Under the pieces are notes generated by a model. It saw only the letters and a list, made by a program, of their open reading frames with translations, had not been told where the DNA came from and did no database searches. The position numbers were made by a program, and so were the translations under genes. 64,000 bases of DNA, taken from Agrococcus jejuensis. Lineage in GTDB: Bacteria; Actinomycetota; Actinomycetes; Actinomycetales; Microbacteriaceae. The stretch is from NCBI RefSeq assembly GCF_007679035.1, contig NZ_VEFR01000001.1:1197925-1261924 (forward strand). The letters are read 5' to 3'. Below, in pieces: positions 9,595 to 18,395 of this stretch (within the stretch, counting starts at the first letter, position 1; each line of letters begins with the position of its first letter).

Positions 9595-10635
9595 TCAGCG
9601 TCGGCCGAGGCGCCCGATGCGTCGCGCGCCCGCCGCGATGCGTCCGCGCACCGTGAGCGCCTCGATGCGCTGGTGCATCATCGCGATCTCGTCGCGCAGC
9701 GCCTGGATCTCCCCGTGCCGGGCCGCGACCTCGAGGCCCACGACCTCGAGATGGCTCCGCTGCGCGTCGAACCGCGCGTCGAGATGGGCCGCGAGGGCCG
9801 CCAGGTGGTCCTGCACGCCCGCGACCTCGGCGCGCGTGCGATCGTGCTGCGCCGTCTCGAAGAGCGCGCTGCCCAGCGCCGCCTCGTCGACGAGGCTGCG
9901 GCGCAGGTAGTCGTCGCGGATCGTCTCGTTGAAGCGGTCGTGGACGTGCTCCTCGGCGTGCACGCTGTTGCCCGCGTCGCCCTGCTGCCCCTCGCGGCGG
10001 TGCCAGAGGGCGAGCGGCGGGCCGTCGACCAGGCCGATGCGGCCCAGGCGCAGCACGCGCAGCAGCAGCTCCCAGTCGGCGAGCGCCGTGAGCGTCGGGT
10101 CGTACCCGCCCGCGTCGTCGTAGGCGGCGCGGCGCAGCACGAGGCAGATCGGCGGCGTCGAGTTCTGCGTGAGGGTCGCGATGAAGCCGACCCGCGTCAT
10201 GCCGTCGGAGAGGACCTCGCGCCGGAGCTCGTGGACGGCGCCGTCGACGACCTCCTCCCACACGACCGTGCATCGCGTGGCGACGCCGACCTCGTCGGGA
10301 TGCGCGTCGAGATGCTCGAGCGTGCGCTCGAGGAACTCGGGCTCCCACGAGTCGTCGTCGTCGTGGAAGACGAACGCGGGCGCGTCGGCGAGCGCCATGC
10401 CGGCGAGCATCGCCTGCGGCCGGCCGACCGACGTCTCGTGATGCACGACGCGCAGGTCGCCGAGGCGGTCGCGCACGGCGTCGAGCAGCGCCTCGACGGG
10501 CGCGACGTCGCCGCCGTCGTTCACGACGACGACCTGCAGCTCGCGCATCGTCTGCCCGGCGATGCTCGCGAGCGCCCGCTCGAGGAGCAGCGGGCGATTG
10601 CGGGTCCGCACGATCACGGAGGCGCGTGCGGTCAC
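9595..10635 (-). CDS. Family 2 glycosyltransferase with C-terminal coiled coil
   Basis: 346 aa. The N-terminal GT-A domain (residues 1-225) begins ASVIVRTRNRP and carries the FHDDDDSWEP acidic motif for nucleotide-sugar and metal binding. Residues 250-330 are predicted coiled coil (heptads around LAALAAHLDARFDAQRS). I chose GTG at 10635 because AAGGGA lies eight bases upstream; GTG at 10656 is also in frame. It is the first gene of the operon running to 3054, with its own -10 box at 10692-10687. The acceptor is unknown. Confidence 0.88.
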   Translation of the reverse strand: MTARASVIVRTRNRPLLLERALASIAGQTMRELQVVVVNDGGDVAPVEALLDAVRDRLGDLRVVHHETSVGRPQAMLAGMALADAPAFVFHDDDDSWEPEFLERTLEHLDAHPDEVGVATRCTVVWEEVVDGAVHELRREVLSDGMTRVGFIATLTQNSTPPICLVLRRAAYDDAGGYDPTLTALADWELLLRVLRLGRIGLVDGPPLALWHRREGQQGDAGNSVHAEEHVHDRFNETIRDDYLRRSLVDEAALGSALFETAQHDRTRAEVAGVQDHLAALAAHLDARFDAQRSHLEVVGLEVAARHGEIQALRDEIAMMHQRIEALTVRGRIAAGARRIGRLGRR

Positions 10636-10686
10636 GGCATTCGTCCCTTCCGGCACCGACCATCGACTGCGGCGGCCCGACCTCCG

Positions 10687-10734
10687 AGTCTAGCCCGCAG
10701 CGCACGCGTCGAGGCGGCAGGGCACGGGTAGGCT
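10687..10734. promoter_or_regulatory. Divergent promoter pair between two glycosyltransferase genes
   Basis: On the minus strand TAGACT (10692-10687) is the likely -10 box for the export/acylation operon. On the plus strand TAGGCT (10729-10734) is the likely -10 box for the glycosyltransferase starting at 10779. Both leave leaders of about 40-50 bases. No clear -35 box is seen on either side. Confidence 0.5.
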
Positions 10735-10778
10735 CGGCTGCGCGCGGCGCGGGTCCGCACGGATGGGGGACGCGAGCG

Positions 10779-11681
10779 GTGCCGAGGGTCGACGTGCTCC
10801 TCGCGAGCCACGACGGCGAGCAGTGGATCGAGGCGCAGCTGCGGTCGATCCTCGATCAGCGGGGCGTCGACGTGCGCGTCATCGTGTCGGACGACGCGTC
10901 GACCGACGGCACAGGCGAGGTGCTCGCGCGCATGGCCGCCGCCGACGACCGGATCGTGCTGCTGCCTCCCGGCGCCTTCGGCTCGGCGCTCGCGAACTTC
11001 CTGCGGCTCGTGCGCGACGCCGACGTCGAGGGCGCCGACGCGGTGGCGTTCTCCGACCAGGACGACGTGTGGCACCTCGACCGCCTCGCGCAGCAGCTGC
11101 CGGAGCTCGCGCACGCCGAGGCGACGAGCGGCAACGTCACCGCCGTATACCCGCACCGGCGCGTGCTCATCGAGAAGCACCATCCGCAGCGACGGCTCGA
11201 CTTCGTGTGCGAGAGCGCCGGCCCCGGCTCGACCTTCGTGCTCTCCCCCGCCGCGTTCGCGCGCGTGCGCGAGGTCGTCGCGGCCGATCCGCGCGTCGAC
11301 GACGTCGCGCAGCACGACTGGCTCGTGTACGCGATCGTGCGCGCCGCGGGCATGCCGTGGACGATCACGTCGCAGTCGCTGCTCGACTACCGCCAGCACG
11401 AGGGCAACGTCGTCGGCGCGAACGTGGGCATCCAGAGCGCGTTCGTGCGGTTCCAGCAGCTGCGGTCCGGGGAGTTCCGGCGGGATGCCGCTCGCGTCGC
11501 GCGCATCGCGAGCGACGTCGCCGACGGCGCGCTGCGCGACGAGCTCGCGCACGTCGCGGGGCTCCTGGAGCGCAACGACGCCGCAGCGCGGCGCGAGCTC
11601 GTGGAGCTCGCGCCGCAGCTGCGGCGTCGACCGCGGGAGCAGCAGCTGCTGCGTGCCGCGATCCGGATCGGATCCTGGTAG
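10779..11681 (+). CDS. Family 2 glycosyltransferase (rhamnosyltransferase-like)
   Basis: 300 aa. GT-A fold with VDVLLASHDGEQWIEAQ, VIVSDDASTDGT and the FSDQDDVWHLDR acidic motif, then QHDWLVYA near the catalytic base region. This pattern is common in rhamnosyl- and galactosyltransferases of O-antigen-like pathways. GTG at 10779 follows GGGGGA with eight-base spacing. It is a clear paralogue of the gene at 18395-19348, sharing the blocks EQLRSILDQ-like and SDQDDVWH. It ends 3 bp from the convergent rmlA stop. Confidence 0.88.
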   Translation: MPRVDVLLASHDGEQWIEAQLRSILDQRGVDVRVIVSDDASTDGTGEVLARMAAADDRIVLLPPGAFGSALANFLRLVRDADVEGADAVAFSDQDDVWHLDRLAQQLPELAHAEATSGNVTAVYPHRRVLIEKHHPQRRLDFVCESAGPGSTFVLSPAAFARVREVVAADPRVDDVAQHDWLVYAIVRAAGMPWTITSQSLLDYRQHEGNVVGANVGIQSAFVRFQQLRSGEFRRDAARVARIASDVADGALRDELAHVAGLLERNDAAARRELVELAPQLRRRPREQQLLRAAIRIGSW

Positions 11682-11684
11682 GCG

Positions 11685-12545
11685 CTAGGCGAGCAGCGAC
11701 TCGAGGTAGCTGCCGTAGCCGCTCTTCACGAGCGGCGAGGCGAGGCGGCCGAGCTGGGCGTCGTCGATCCAGCCCGCGCGCCAGGCGATCTCCTCGATGC
11801 AGCCGATCTTGAAGCCCTGACGGTCCTCGATGACGCGCACGTACTCGCTCGCCTGCATCATCGACTCGAAGGTGCCGGTGTCGAGCCACGCGACGCCGCG
11901 GTCGAGCACCTGCACCTGCAGGCGACCGGCGCTGAGGTAGCGCTCGTTGACCGTCGAGATCTCGAGCTCGCCGCGCGCGCTCGGTCGGATCGACTTCGCG
12001 ATCTCGATCACGTCGTTGTCGTAGAAGTAGAGGCCGGGCACCGCGTAGTTGCTCTTCGGCTGCGCGGGCTTCTCCTCGATGGAGATGGCGCGCATCTCGG
12101 CGTCGAACTCGACGACGCCGTACGCCCTCGGATTCGCGACGTGGTACGCGAACACGAGGCCGCCCTCGACCTCGCCGTGCGCGCGCAGGCTCGAGCCGAG
12201 GCCCACGCCGTGGAAGATGTTGTCGCCGAGCACGAGCGCGACCGACTCGTCGCCGATGAACTCCTCGCCGATGATGAACGCCTGAGCGAGGCCGTCGGGG
12301 CTCGGCTGCACGGCGTACTGGATGTCCATGCCGAGGTCGCTGCCGTCGCCGAGCAGCGCCTTGAACTGCTCGTTGTACTCGGGGGTCGTGATGACGAGGA
12401 CCTCGCGGATGCCGGCCATCATGAGGGTCGACAGCGGGTAGTAGACCATCGGCTTGTCGTAGATGGGCATCAGCTGCTTGGAGATGCCCTTCGTGATGGG
12501 CCACAGCCTCGTGCCCGATCCACCGGCAAGGATGATGCCGCGCAT
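11685..12545 (-). CDS. rmlA: Glucose-1-phosphate thymidylyltransferase
   Basis: 286 aa, normal for RmlA. It makes dTDP-glucose from dTTP and glucose-1-phosphate, the first step to dTDP-rhamnose. The N-terminal nucleotide-binding loop [18 protein letters not shown], the [13 protein letters not shown] block, LGDNIF and [11 protein letters not shown] are all intact. ATG at 12545 has GAGGCGAC directly upstream, and a TAGAAT -10 box lies at 12592-12587. rmlB is nearby on the other strand (15150); rmlC and rmlD are not in the window. Confidence 0.97.
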   Translation of the reverse strand: MRGIILAGGSGTRLWPITKGISKQLMPIYDKPMVYYPLSTLMMAGIREVLVITTPEYNEQFKALLGDGSDLGMDIQYAVQPSPDGLAQAFIIGEEFIGDESVALVLGDNIFHGVGLGSSLRAHGEVEGGLVFAYHVANPRAYGVVEFDAEMRAISIEEKPAQPKSNYAVPGLYFYDNDVIEIAKSIRPSARGELEISTVNERYLSAGRLQVQVLDRGVAWLDTGTFESMMQASEYVRVIEDRQGFKIGCIEEIAWRAGWIDDAQLGRLASPLVKSGYGSYLESLLA

Positions 12546-12586
12546 GTCGCCTCGTCTCGTGTCGTCGTCCGTCGGTGCGACTGTCG

Positions 12587-12592
12587 ATTCTA
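12587..12592 (-). promoter_or_regulatory. rmlA -10 box
   Basis: TAGAAT on the minus strand, close to the consensus TATAAT, giving a predicted leader of about 35 bases before the rmlA ATG. Confidence 0.55.
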
Positions 12593-12639
12593 GGCGAGTC
12601 GCGCCGAACGGCCCGAACGCGGCGGATGCCGGGCCGCGG

Positions 12640-13524
12640 TCAGCGGCGCGCGAGGCGTGCGAGCGCGCGCGGCAGGGCGGCACGGGCCCATGCGAGCGAC
12701 TCCCGCACGCCGATGGCCTCGAGGGCGACGTCGCCGTCGCGGTCGGCGCTCGAGGCGGCGAGCAGCGCCGCGCGGTCGCGCCACAGGTCGGCCTTGCGCG
12801 CGGGCAGGGCCGTGTACTGGTCGCGGCCGTCGTCGACGAACTCGACGTCGAGGGCGACGCGGCGGACGTCCCACCCGCGATGGTGGGCGACGACGGATGC
12901 CCAGAGGTCCTCGACCGCGACGAAGCGGTCGGGCAGCAGGGAGAAGAAGGCGTCGTCGGCGATCGCGGGGTCGACGACGGCGCCGCCGGTGCCGACGTAG
13001 GCGGCTCGGTCGCCATCGTCGGCCATGGTGCGCTCGTGGTAGTCGTCGGCGATCGGGTTCCAGGCCCAGTGGCCCGCGTAGCGGCGCTCGCCGCCTGCGT
13101 CGAGCAAGGTGCGCACGACGTCGGGCGCGAGGCGCATGTCGTCATCGATCGTGACGACGGGGCCCGGGTGCCCCGCGGCGTGGAGGTGCCGCGCGACGAC
13201 GAAGCGGGCGAGGCCGCCGAGGTTCTCGCGGCTGCGCACGAGCCGCACGTCGACGACGGCGCCCTGCGGCATGCGTCGGATGGCACGGGCGAGCGCTGGT
13301 GCCGCGAGGGGGTTGTTGCACCACAGCACGAGGGTGCAGCGCACGCCCTGCTGCGCGGCGAGGTCGGCGAGCAGCCGGTCGACGAACTCGGCGCGGCGCC
13401 ACTGGCACACGACGACGACGGGCAGCGCGGGATCGATGCCGCGCAGCGCGCGCGGCTCGTGGGCGAGGGATCGGTGCAGCGCACGGCGCCATCGGCGTCC
13501 GCGACGGCCTGCCGCACCTTCCAC
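12640..13524 (-). CDS. Glycosyltransferase, GT2-like
   Basis: 294 aa. The core starts [21 protein letters not shown], with a [14 protein letters not shown] acidic motif that would bind metal and nucleotide sugar, then GTGGAVVDP. No membrane segment. GTG at 13524 is chosen because TAGCAT lies seven bases upstream and no Shine-Dalgarno sequence is present, so a leaderless transcript is likely. It lies upstream of rmlA on the same strand with a 94-bp gap that carries the rmlA promoter. Donor and acceptor are unknown. Confidence 0.78.
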   Translation of the reverse strand: MEGAAGRRGRRWRRALHRSLAHEPRALRGIDPALPVVVVCQWRRAEFVDRLLADLAAQQGVRCTLVLWCNNPLAAPALARAIRRMPQGAVVDVRLVRSRENLGGLARFVVARHLHAAGHPGPVVTIDDDMRLAPDVVRTLLDAGGERRYAGHWAWNPIADDYHERTMADDGDRAAYVGTGGAVVDPAIADDAFFSLLPDRFVAVEDLWASVVAHHRGWDVRRVALDVEFVDDGRDQYTALPARKADLWRDRAALLAASSADRDGDVALEAIGVRESLAWARAALPRALARLARR

Positions 13525-13531
13525 GCCGACG

Positions 13532-13537
13532 ATGCTA
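13532..13537 (-). promoter_or_regulatory. -10 box for a probable leaderless transcript
   Basis: TAGCAT on the minus strand ends seven bases before the GTG at 13524, placing transcription start at the start codon. Confidence 0.5.
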
Positions 13538-13583
13538 GCGAGCGTCCGTCGATGCCCGATCCCATGCGCCGGCCATGCAGGGG

Positions 13584-13642
13584 TTGACCGTCGACTGTGC
13601 GTACCGCACGATGGTCCGCAGGGAACCTTGTACCCCGATCGC
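13584..13642 (+). promoter_or_regulatory. Promoter and shared motif of the CWB2-CAP gene
   Basis: TTGACC (13584-13589) and CACGAT (13607-13612) are 17 bp apart and give a plausible promoter. The sequence GTACCCCGATCGC at 13630-13642 is identical to one upstream of the surface protein gene at 2929. It would lie in the 5' leader here, but before the -10 box there, so its role is unclear. Confidence 0.45.
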
Positions 13643-13699
13643 TCCGAGGTCGGGGGACGTGCGTCGGCCATCGTGACCGGGGCGGAAGGGAATGGACCC

Positions 13700-15070
13700 A
13701 TGCGAGGCCTCCGCAGGACGCTCGCCATGGCAGCCGCCGCGGCTGTCGTCGCCACCACGCTCACGCTCGCGCACGCACCATCCGCCGACGCCGCCGTCTC
13801 GCGCATCGCGGGCAACGACCGCTACGAGACCAGCATCGCCGCCTCGCGCGCGACCGGCTGGACGGGCGGCGCCGTCTTCCTCGCGTCCGGCGTCAACTAC
13901 GCGGACGCCCTCGCGGCCGGCCCGGTCGCTGCGGCCGAGCGCGGCAACCTGCTGCTGACGATGCCGGGCGGCATCCCGCAGAACGTCATCGACCGCATCG
14001 CCCAGCTGCGCCCGAGCGAGATCGTGATCGTCGGCGGCACGGGGAGCATCGCCGCCGGCGTCGAGCAGCAGGCGGCGAGCCTCGCACCCCTCGTGACGCG
14101 GATCGCCGGCTCCGACCGCGTCGAGACGTCGATGCTGCTGCTCGATCGCATGCGCGCGATGGGCACGGTGCCGACCGACGTGTGGGTCGTGAGCGGCACG
14201 AACTTCGCCGACGCGCTCACGGCCGGCGCCGTCGCGGCCCGCTACCGCCACGGCCTCGTGCTCGCCACCGCGGGAGACGACCGCTTCCGCCAGCTCATCG
14301 GCTCCCGCCTCGACGGCGTGCAGGCGTTCCGCATCGCGGGCGGCAACGCCGCCGTCGACAGCTGGGTGCAGCGCATCCTCTACGACACCGGCAAGGGCAT
14401 CGACCGGATCGCCGGCGCCAACCGCTACCTCACGGCCGTCGCGATCAACCGGCAGTTCACCCCCTCGACGACGAACGCGCGCATCATGCTCGCGAGCGGC
14501 GAGTCGTTCCCCGATGGCCTCTCGGCAGCGACCGTCGCCGCCTCGCAGGGCATGCCGCTCTACCTCACGATGCGGCACTGCATGCCCGTCTCCGAGGTGC
14601 GGCAGGAGATGCAGCGCCTCGGCGCCCGCGACATCGCCGTCGTCGGCGGCACCGCCGTCGTCACGAACTCGTCGGCGAACCTCGACGCATGCCCCGACGT
14701 GGGTGCGATCCAGCAGGAGCTGATCTCGCTCGTCAACCAGCAGCGGGCCGCGGCCGGCGTGCCGGCGCTCGGCGCGCACGGCGGCCTCATGTCGATGGCG
14801 CAGTCGTGGAGCGGGCAGATGGCCGCGCAGCAGTCGATGGTGCACTCGACGACGTTCTGCAACGAGACGTTCGCCATGGGGTTCCGCCGCTGCGCCGAGA
14901 ACATCGCGCGCACCGGCTCGCCCAGCGCCTCGGGCGTCATGAACGCCTGGATGAACTCGGCGGGGCACCGCGCGAACATCCTCAACGCCAACCTCACGCA
15001 CATCGGCGTGGGTCTCGTGCAGGGCAGCGACGGCCGCTGGTACTGGACGCAGAACTTCGGCGGCTACTGA
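13700..15070 (+). CDS. Secreted cell-wall-binding protein: three CWB2 repeats plus CAP domain
   Basis: 456 aa. Signal peptide residues 1-33 (hydrophobic run ending SADAA). Three CWB2 repeats follow: [14 protein letters not shown] at 33, [12 protein letters not shown] near 133 and [14 protein letters not shown] near 234, each with the V/F-G-G-T block. CWB2 modules bind anionic wall polymers. Residues 345-456 are a CAP/SCP domain with [26 protein letters not shown] and [11 protein letters not shown], as in secreted SCP/YkwD-like proteins. ATG at 13700 has GGAAGGGA eight bases before it. It sits between two glycan-synthesis genes. Confidence 0.93.
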   Translation: MRGLRRTLAMAAAAAVVATTLTLAHAPSADAAVSRIAGNDRYETSIAASRATGWTGGAVFLASGVNYADALAAGPVAAAERGNLLLTMPGGIPQNVIDRIAQLRPSEIVIVGGTGSIAAGVEQQAASLAPLVTRIAGSDRVETSMLLLDRMRAMGTVPTDVWVVSGTNFADALTAGAVAARYRHGLVLATAGDDRFRQLIGSRLDGVQAFRIAGGNAAVDSWVQRILYDTGKGIDRIAGANRYLTAVAINRQFTPSTTNARIMLASGESFPDGLSAATVAASQGMPLYLTMRHCMPVSEVRQEMQRLGARDIAVVGGTAVVTNSSANLDACPDVGAIQQELISLVNQQRAAAGVPALGAHGGLMSMAQSWSGQMAAQQSMVHSTTFCNETFAMGFRRCAENIARTGSPSASGVMNAWMNSAGHRANILNANLTHIGVGLVQGSDGRWYWTQNFGGY

Positions 15071-15077
15071 GCCCCAC

Positions 15078-15110
15078 GCGCGCGCCGGGCTAGACTCTCC
15101 TGGCGCGCGC
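15078..15110 (+). promoter_or_regulatory. rmlB promoter inside an inverted repeat
   Basis: The -10 box TAGACT (15091-15096) lies in the 15-base loop between perfect arms GCGCGCGCC (15078-15086) and GGCGCGCGC (15102-15110). The structure sits just after the CWB2-CAP stop, so it could also act as a terminator for that gene. Predicted leader to rmlB is about 47 bases. Confidence 0.45.
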
Positions 15111-15149
15111 CGATCCCGCGTGCCCGGACCACGAAAGAGACCAGCAGCA

Positions 15150-16133
15150 GTGAAGATCCTCGTCACCGGCGGAGCCGGGTTCATCGGCTCCAACTTCGTC
15201 CGTCGCACGCTCCAGGACCAGTACGAGGGGCTCGAGGGCGCCGAGGTGGTGGTCCTCGACGCGCTGACCTACTCGGGCAACCAGGCCAACCTCGCGCCCG
15301 TCGCCGACAGCCCGCGCCTCGAGTTCGTGCACGGCGACATCCGCGACAACGCGCTGCTCGACCGGCTCATCCCGACGGTCGACGCCGTCGTGCACTTCGC
15401 AGCCGAGAGCCACGTCGACCGCTCGGTGCGCGACGCCTCGGTGTTCGTCGAGACGAACGTCGTCGGCACGCAGCGCCTGCTCGACGCAGCCCTTCGCCAC
15501 GACCTCCAGCGCTTCGTGCACGTCTCGACCGACGAGGTCTACGGCTCGATCGCCGAGGGCTCGTGGGACGAGGAGCGTCCGCTCGAGCCCAACAGCCCGT
15601 ACTCGGCGTCGAAGGCGGGCTCCGACCTGCTCGCGCGCTCGTACCACCGCACGCACGGCCTCAACGTGTCGATCACGCGCTGCAGCAACAACTACGGCCC
15701 GTACCACTTCCCCGAGAAGGTCATCCCGCTCTTCGTCACGAACCTCATCGACGACGTGCACGTGCCCCTCTACGGCGAGGGGAACAACATCCGCGACTGG
15801 CTGCACGTCGACGACCACTGCCGCGGCATCGCGATGGTGCTCGTCAAGGGCCGCGCGGGCGAGATCTACAACATCGGCGGCGGCACCGAGCTGACGAACA
15901 AGGAGCTCACGCAGCTGCTGCTCGACGCGACCGGCAAGGACTGGTCGTACGTCGACCGCGTCGCCGACCGCCTCGGCCACGACCTGCGCTACTCGGTCGA
16001 CATCTCGAAGATCCGCGCCGAGCTCGGCTACGAGCCGCAGGTGCCGTTCGAGCAGGGCCTCGCCGACGTCGTGCAGTGGTACCGCGACAACCGCGCATGG
16101 TGGGAGCCCCTCAAGGAGCGCGCCGCCCTCTGA
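15150..16133 (+). CDS. rmlB: dTDP-glucose 4,6-dehydratase
   Basis: 327 aa, standard size. Short-chain dehydrogenase fold with the NAD-binding TGGAGFIGSNFVR at the N-terminus, STDEVYGS, and the catalytic YSASKAGSD tyrosine/lysine pair. It converts dTDP-glucose to the 4-keto-6-deoxy sugar, the second step to dTDP-rhamnose. GTG at 15150 begins the conserved MKILVTGGAG; the frame is open further upstream but this start matches the family. A perfect 38-bp palindrome right after the stop is its terminator. Confidence 0.97.
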   Translation: MKILVTGGAGFIGSNFVRRTLQDQYEGLEGAEVVVLDALTYSGNQANLAPVADSPRLEFVHGDIRDNALLDRLIPTVDAVVHFAAESHVDRSVRDASVFVETNVVGTQRLLDAALRHDLQRFVHVSTDEVYGSIAEGSWDEERPLEPNSPYSASKAGSDLLARSYHRTHGLNVSITRCSNNYGPYHFPEKVIPLFVTNLIDDVHVPLYGEGNNIRDWLHVDDHCRGIAMVLVKGRAGEIYNIGGGTELTNKELTQLLLDATGKDWSYVDRVADRLGHDLRYSVDISKIRAELGYEPQVPFEQGLADVVQWYRDNRAWWEPLKERAAL

Positions 16134-16142
16134 CGGCTGCTC

Positions 16143-16180
16143 GAAGCGCCCCCTCGCCGACGTCGGCGAGGGGGCGCTTC
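16143..16180 (+). terminator. Perfect palindrome terminator after rmlB
   Basis: A perfect 38-bp palindrome: arm GAAGCGCCCCCTCGCCGAC is followed directly by its reverse complement. It begins 9 bp after the rmlB stop. No T-run follows, as is common in high-GC actinobacteria. Confidence 0.85.
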
Positions 16181-16236
16181 CGCGTCGGGATCGTCGTCGC
16201 TCGCCGCGCCTCGCGCCGCAGCGAGCGGCGCCGCGC

Positions 16237-16242
16237 TATCGT
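16237..16242 (+). promoter_or_regulatory. -10 box of the second CWB2 gene
   Basis: TATCGT 31 bp before the ATG at 16274, with an AGGAG ribosome-binding site at 16259-16263. Confidence 0.4.
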
Positions 16243-16273
16243 GCACACGCCCACGAACAGGAGATGGACTCGC

Positions 16274-17272
16274 ATGCGCAGCAGACTGGTCGCCGTCGTC
16301 GCCGCCGCCCTCCTCGCAGGGCTCCTGCCGATGGCCCCCGCGACGGCTGCGCCGCTCGCCGCCGTCGATCGCCCGGTCGCGCAGCGCATCGCCGGCGCGG
16401 ACCGATATGCGACCGCCGTGGCCGTCTCGGACTACTCGTTCTCGGGCACGACCCCGACGGTGTACCTCACGACCGGCGAGACGTTCCCCGACGCGCTCGC
16501 CGCCGCCGCGGCCGCCGGCTCCGCGGGCGCACCGCTCCTGCTCACGTACTCCGGCGGGCTCCCCGCCGTGACCCGCGACGAGATCGCCTCGCTGCGACCC
16601 ACGACCATCTACGTCGTCGGCGGCGCGAACGCGATCCCCGACTCCCAGGTCGCGCAGCTCCAGGCGCTCTCGCACCGGCCGACGGTCACGCGCATCTCGG
16701 GCGTCAATCGCTACGAGACCTCCTACGAGGTCGCGACCCGTCGGTTCACGAACCCGGGTGCCGTGTACGTCGCGACGGGCGGCAGCTTCGCCGACGCCCT
16801 CTCCGCCGCCGCCGCGGCCGGCTCGGCGAACATCCCGATCCTGCTCGTCGACGGCACCGACGCCACGCGCCTCCTGCAGGTGATCGGGCAGCTGGGCGCT
16901 CGCCGGGCGATCATCGTCGGCGGCACCAGCGTCGTCTCGCAGCAGATCGAGGATCAGCTGCGGGCGAGGCTCGCGACCGTGAACCGGTACGCGGGTGCGA
17001 ACCGCTACGAGACGAGCGCCGTCATCGCCACGAACTCGTTCACGAACCCCCGGTTCACGTTCGTCGTGAACGGCTCGAACTTCCCCGACGCGCTCGCCGC
17101 CGCCGCACTCGCCGCCGACCTCGACGCGCCGCTGCTGCTGACGCAGCAGGACTGCATCCCGTCGCCGATCGGCACCTACCTCGACCGCATCGACCCCGAC
17201 TACCGCAAGGGCGTCGGCGGCACGAGCATCCTCAGCGATGCCGTCGTCTTCTCCGGGGCGCGGTGTGGCTGA
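16274..17272 (+). CDS. Secreted cell-wall-binding protein with three CWB2 repeats
   Basis: 332 aa. Signal peptide residues 1-26 (ALLAGLLPMAPATAA). The rest is almost only three CWB2 repeats: QRIAGADRYATAVAV near 36, TRISGVNRYETSYEV near 139 and NRYAGANRYETSAVI near 238, each with the FPDALAAA/FADALSAA and VVGG blocks. No enzyme domain is present, so it may be an adaptor or a wall-anchored decoration. ATG at 16274 has AGGAGA nine bases upstream. The stop overlaps the next glycosyltransferase start by eight bases, so a wall protein is coupled to a glycan-synthesis enzyme. Confidence 0.93.
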   Translation: MRSRLVAVVAAALLAGLLPMAPATAAPLAAVDRPVAQRIAGADRYATAVAVSDYSFSGTTPTVYLTTGETFPDALAAAAAAGSAGAPLLLTYSGGLPAVTRDEIASLRPTTIYVVGGANAIPDSQVAQLQALSHRPTVTRISGVNRYETSYEVATRRFTNPGAVYVATGGSFADALSAAAAAGSANIPILLVDGTDATRLLQVIGQLGARRAIIVGGTSVVSQQIEDQLRARLATVNRYAGANRYETSAVIATNSFTNPRFTFVVNGSNFPDALAAAALAADLDAPLLLTQQDCIPSPIGTYLDRIDPDYRKGVGGTSILSDAVVFSGARCG

Positions 17273-18395
17273 CGACTCGACCGTCGTCCACGTCGTCCTC
17301 GACCGCGCAGGGGGCTCCAGCACCACGGCGGTCGGCACCTACGGCGTCGCCCTGACGCGCGCGATGCTCGCGACGACGCCGCGCGGCATCGAGCTGGCGG
17401 CGTTCGCCTCGGCCGCCGACGCCGAGCAGCGCGCGCGGATCTCCGCCCAGCTGCCCGAGCTCGACGTGGCGTTCGCCAAGGTGCCGGCGCGCGAGCTGCG
17501 CGAGGCATGGCTGCACTCGTTCACGACCGCGCGATTCGACGGCATCCTGCACGCGACGAGCCTGCTCGCTCCCCTGCGCTCGCGCGAGGGCACGCCCGTG
17601 CAGTCCGTCGCGACGGTGCACCGGATCCCCGCGCCCGACGCGCCGCGCGGACGCCGTGAGCGCTGGGAGCGTCGCGCGCTGCGACGCGCGGCGAGGCTGG
17701 CCGACGGCATCGTCGTCGCGACCCACGCGCACGCCGCCGCACTCGCCGAGCTGCACGACGTGGGCGACCGCGTGCGCGTCGTCGCGGGCGGCCAGCCGCG
17801 CTGGGCGGCCGTCCCCGTCGACGCCGACGCCCGCAGGGCTCGCCTCGGCACGCCCTCCGCCTACGTCGTGGCGTGGACCGCCCCCGGCCGCCTCGCGGGG
17901 GCGCAGCGCCTCGTCGACGTCGTCGCGAGCGGCGCCATGCCCGACGTGCCCGTCGTCGTGCTGGGTCCCGTCGCCTGGGGCGACACGACCATCGCCGAGC
18001 TCGCCGTCACCGCCGGCCTCGCTCCCGCGCGGCTGCGCACCCTCGGCGACGTCGACGACGCCGACGTCGCGGCCGTCGTGGAGGGGGCATCGGTGGCGCT
18101 GCAGCTCGACCCCGACCCGGGGTTCGCCGCCGAGCTGCTCGGCGCATTCGCGCTCGGCACGCCCGTCGTGCACCCGGCATCCGACGTGCTGCAGGAGCTC
18201 GCGGCCGACTCGACGCTCGCCGTGCAGCTCGCCGACGACGCGTCCGACGCCGATCGCATCGCCCACGGCATCGCCCAGGTGCTCGAGCACGACGCCATGC
18301 GCGAGCGGCTCGCGCTGCTCGGCCAGGACCGCGCACGCGCGTTCGACTGGGGCACGACCGCGGCCCAGCTGTGGCGACTGCACGCGGACCTCTGA
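17265..18395 (+). CDS. GT4-like glycosyltransferase
   Basis: 376 aa. Two Rossmann-like halves: the N-terminal part starts HVVLDRAGGSSTTAVGTYGVAL, and the C-terminal half has the FAAELLGAFALGTPVVHPASD block, which matches the GT4 motif where a glutamate contacts the donor sugar nucleotide. GTG at 17265 overlaps the CWB2 gene and begins MADDSTVVHVV. The stop overlaps the ATG of the next gene (TGATG). A role in the same polymer is inferred from position only. Confidence 0.8.
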   Translation: MADDSTVVHVVLDRAGGSSTTAVGTYGVALTRAMLATTPRGIELAAFASAADAEQRARISAQLPELDVAFAKVPARELREAWLHSFTTARFDGILHATSLLAPLRSREGTPVQSVATVHRIPAPDAPRGRRERWERRALRRAARLADGIVVATHAHAAALAELHDVGDRVRVVAGGQPRWAAVPVDADARRARLGTPSAYVVAWTAPGRLAGAQRLVDVVASGAMPDVPVVVLGPVAWGDTTIAELAVTAGLAPARLRTLGDVDDADVAAVVEGASVALQLDPDPGFAAELLGAFALGTPVVHPASDVLQELAADSTLAVQLADDASDADRIAHGIAQVLEHDAMRERLALLGQDRARAFDWGTTAAQLWRLHADL

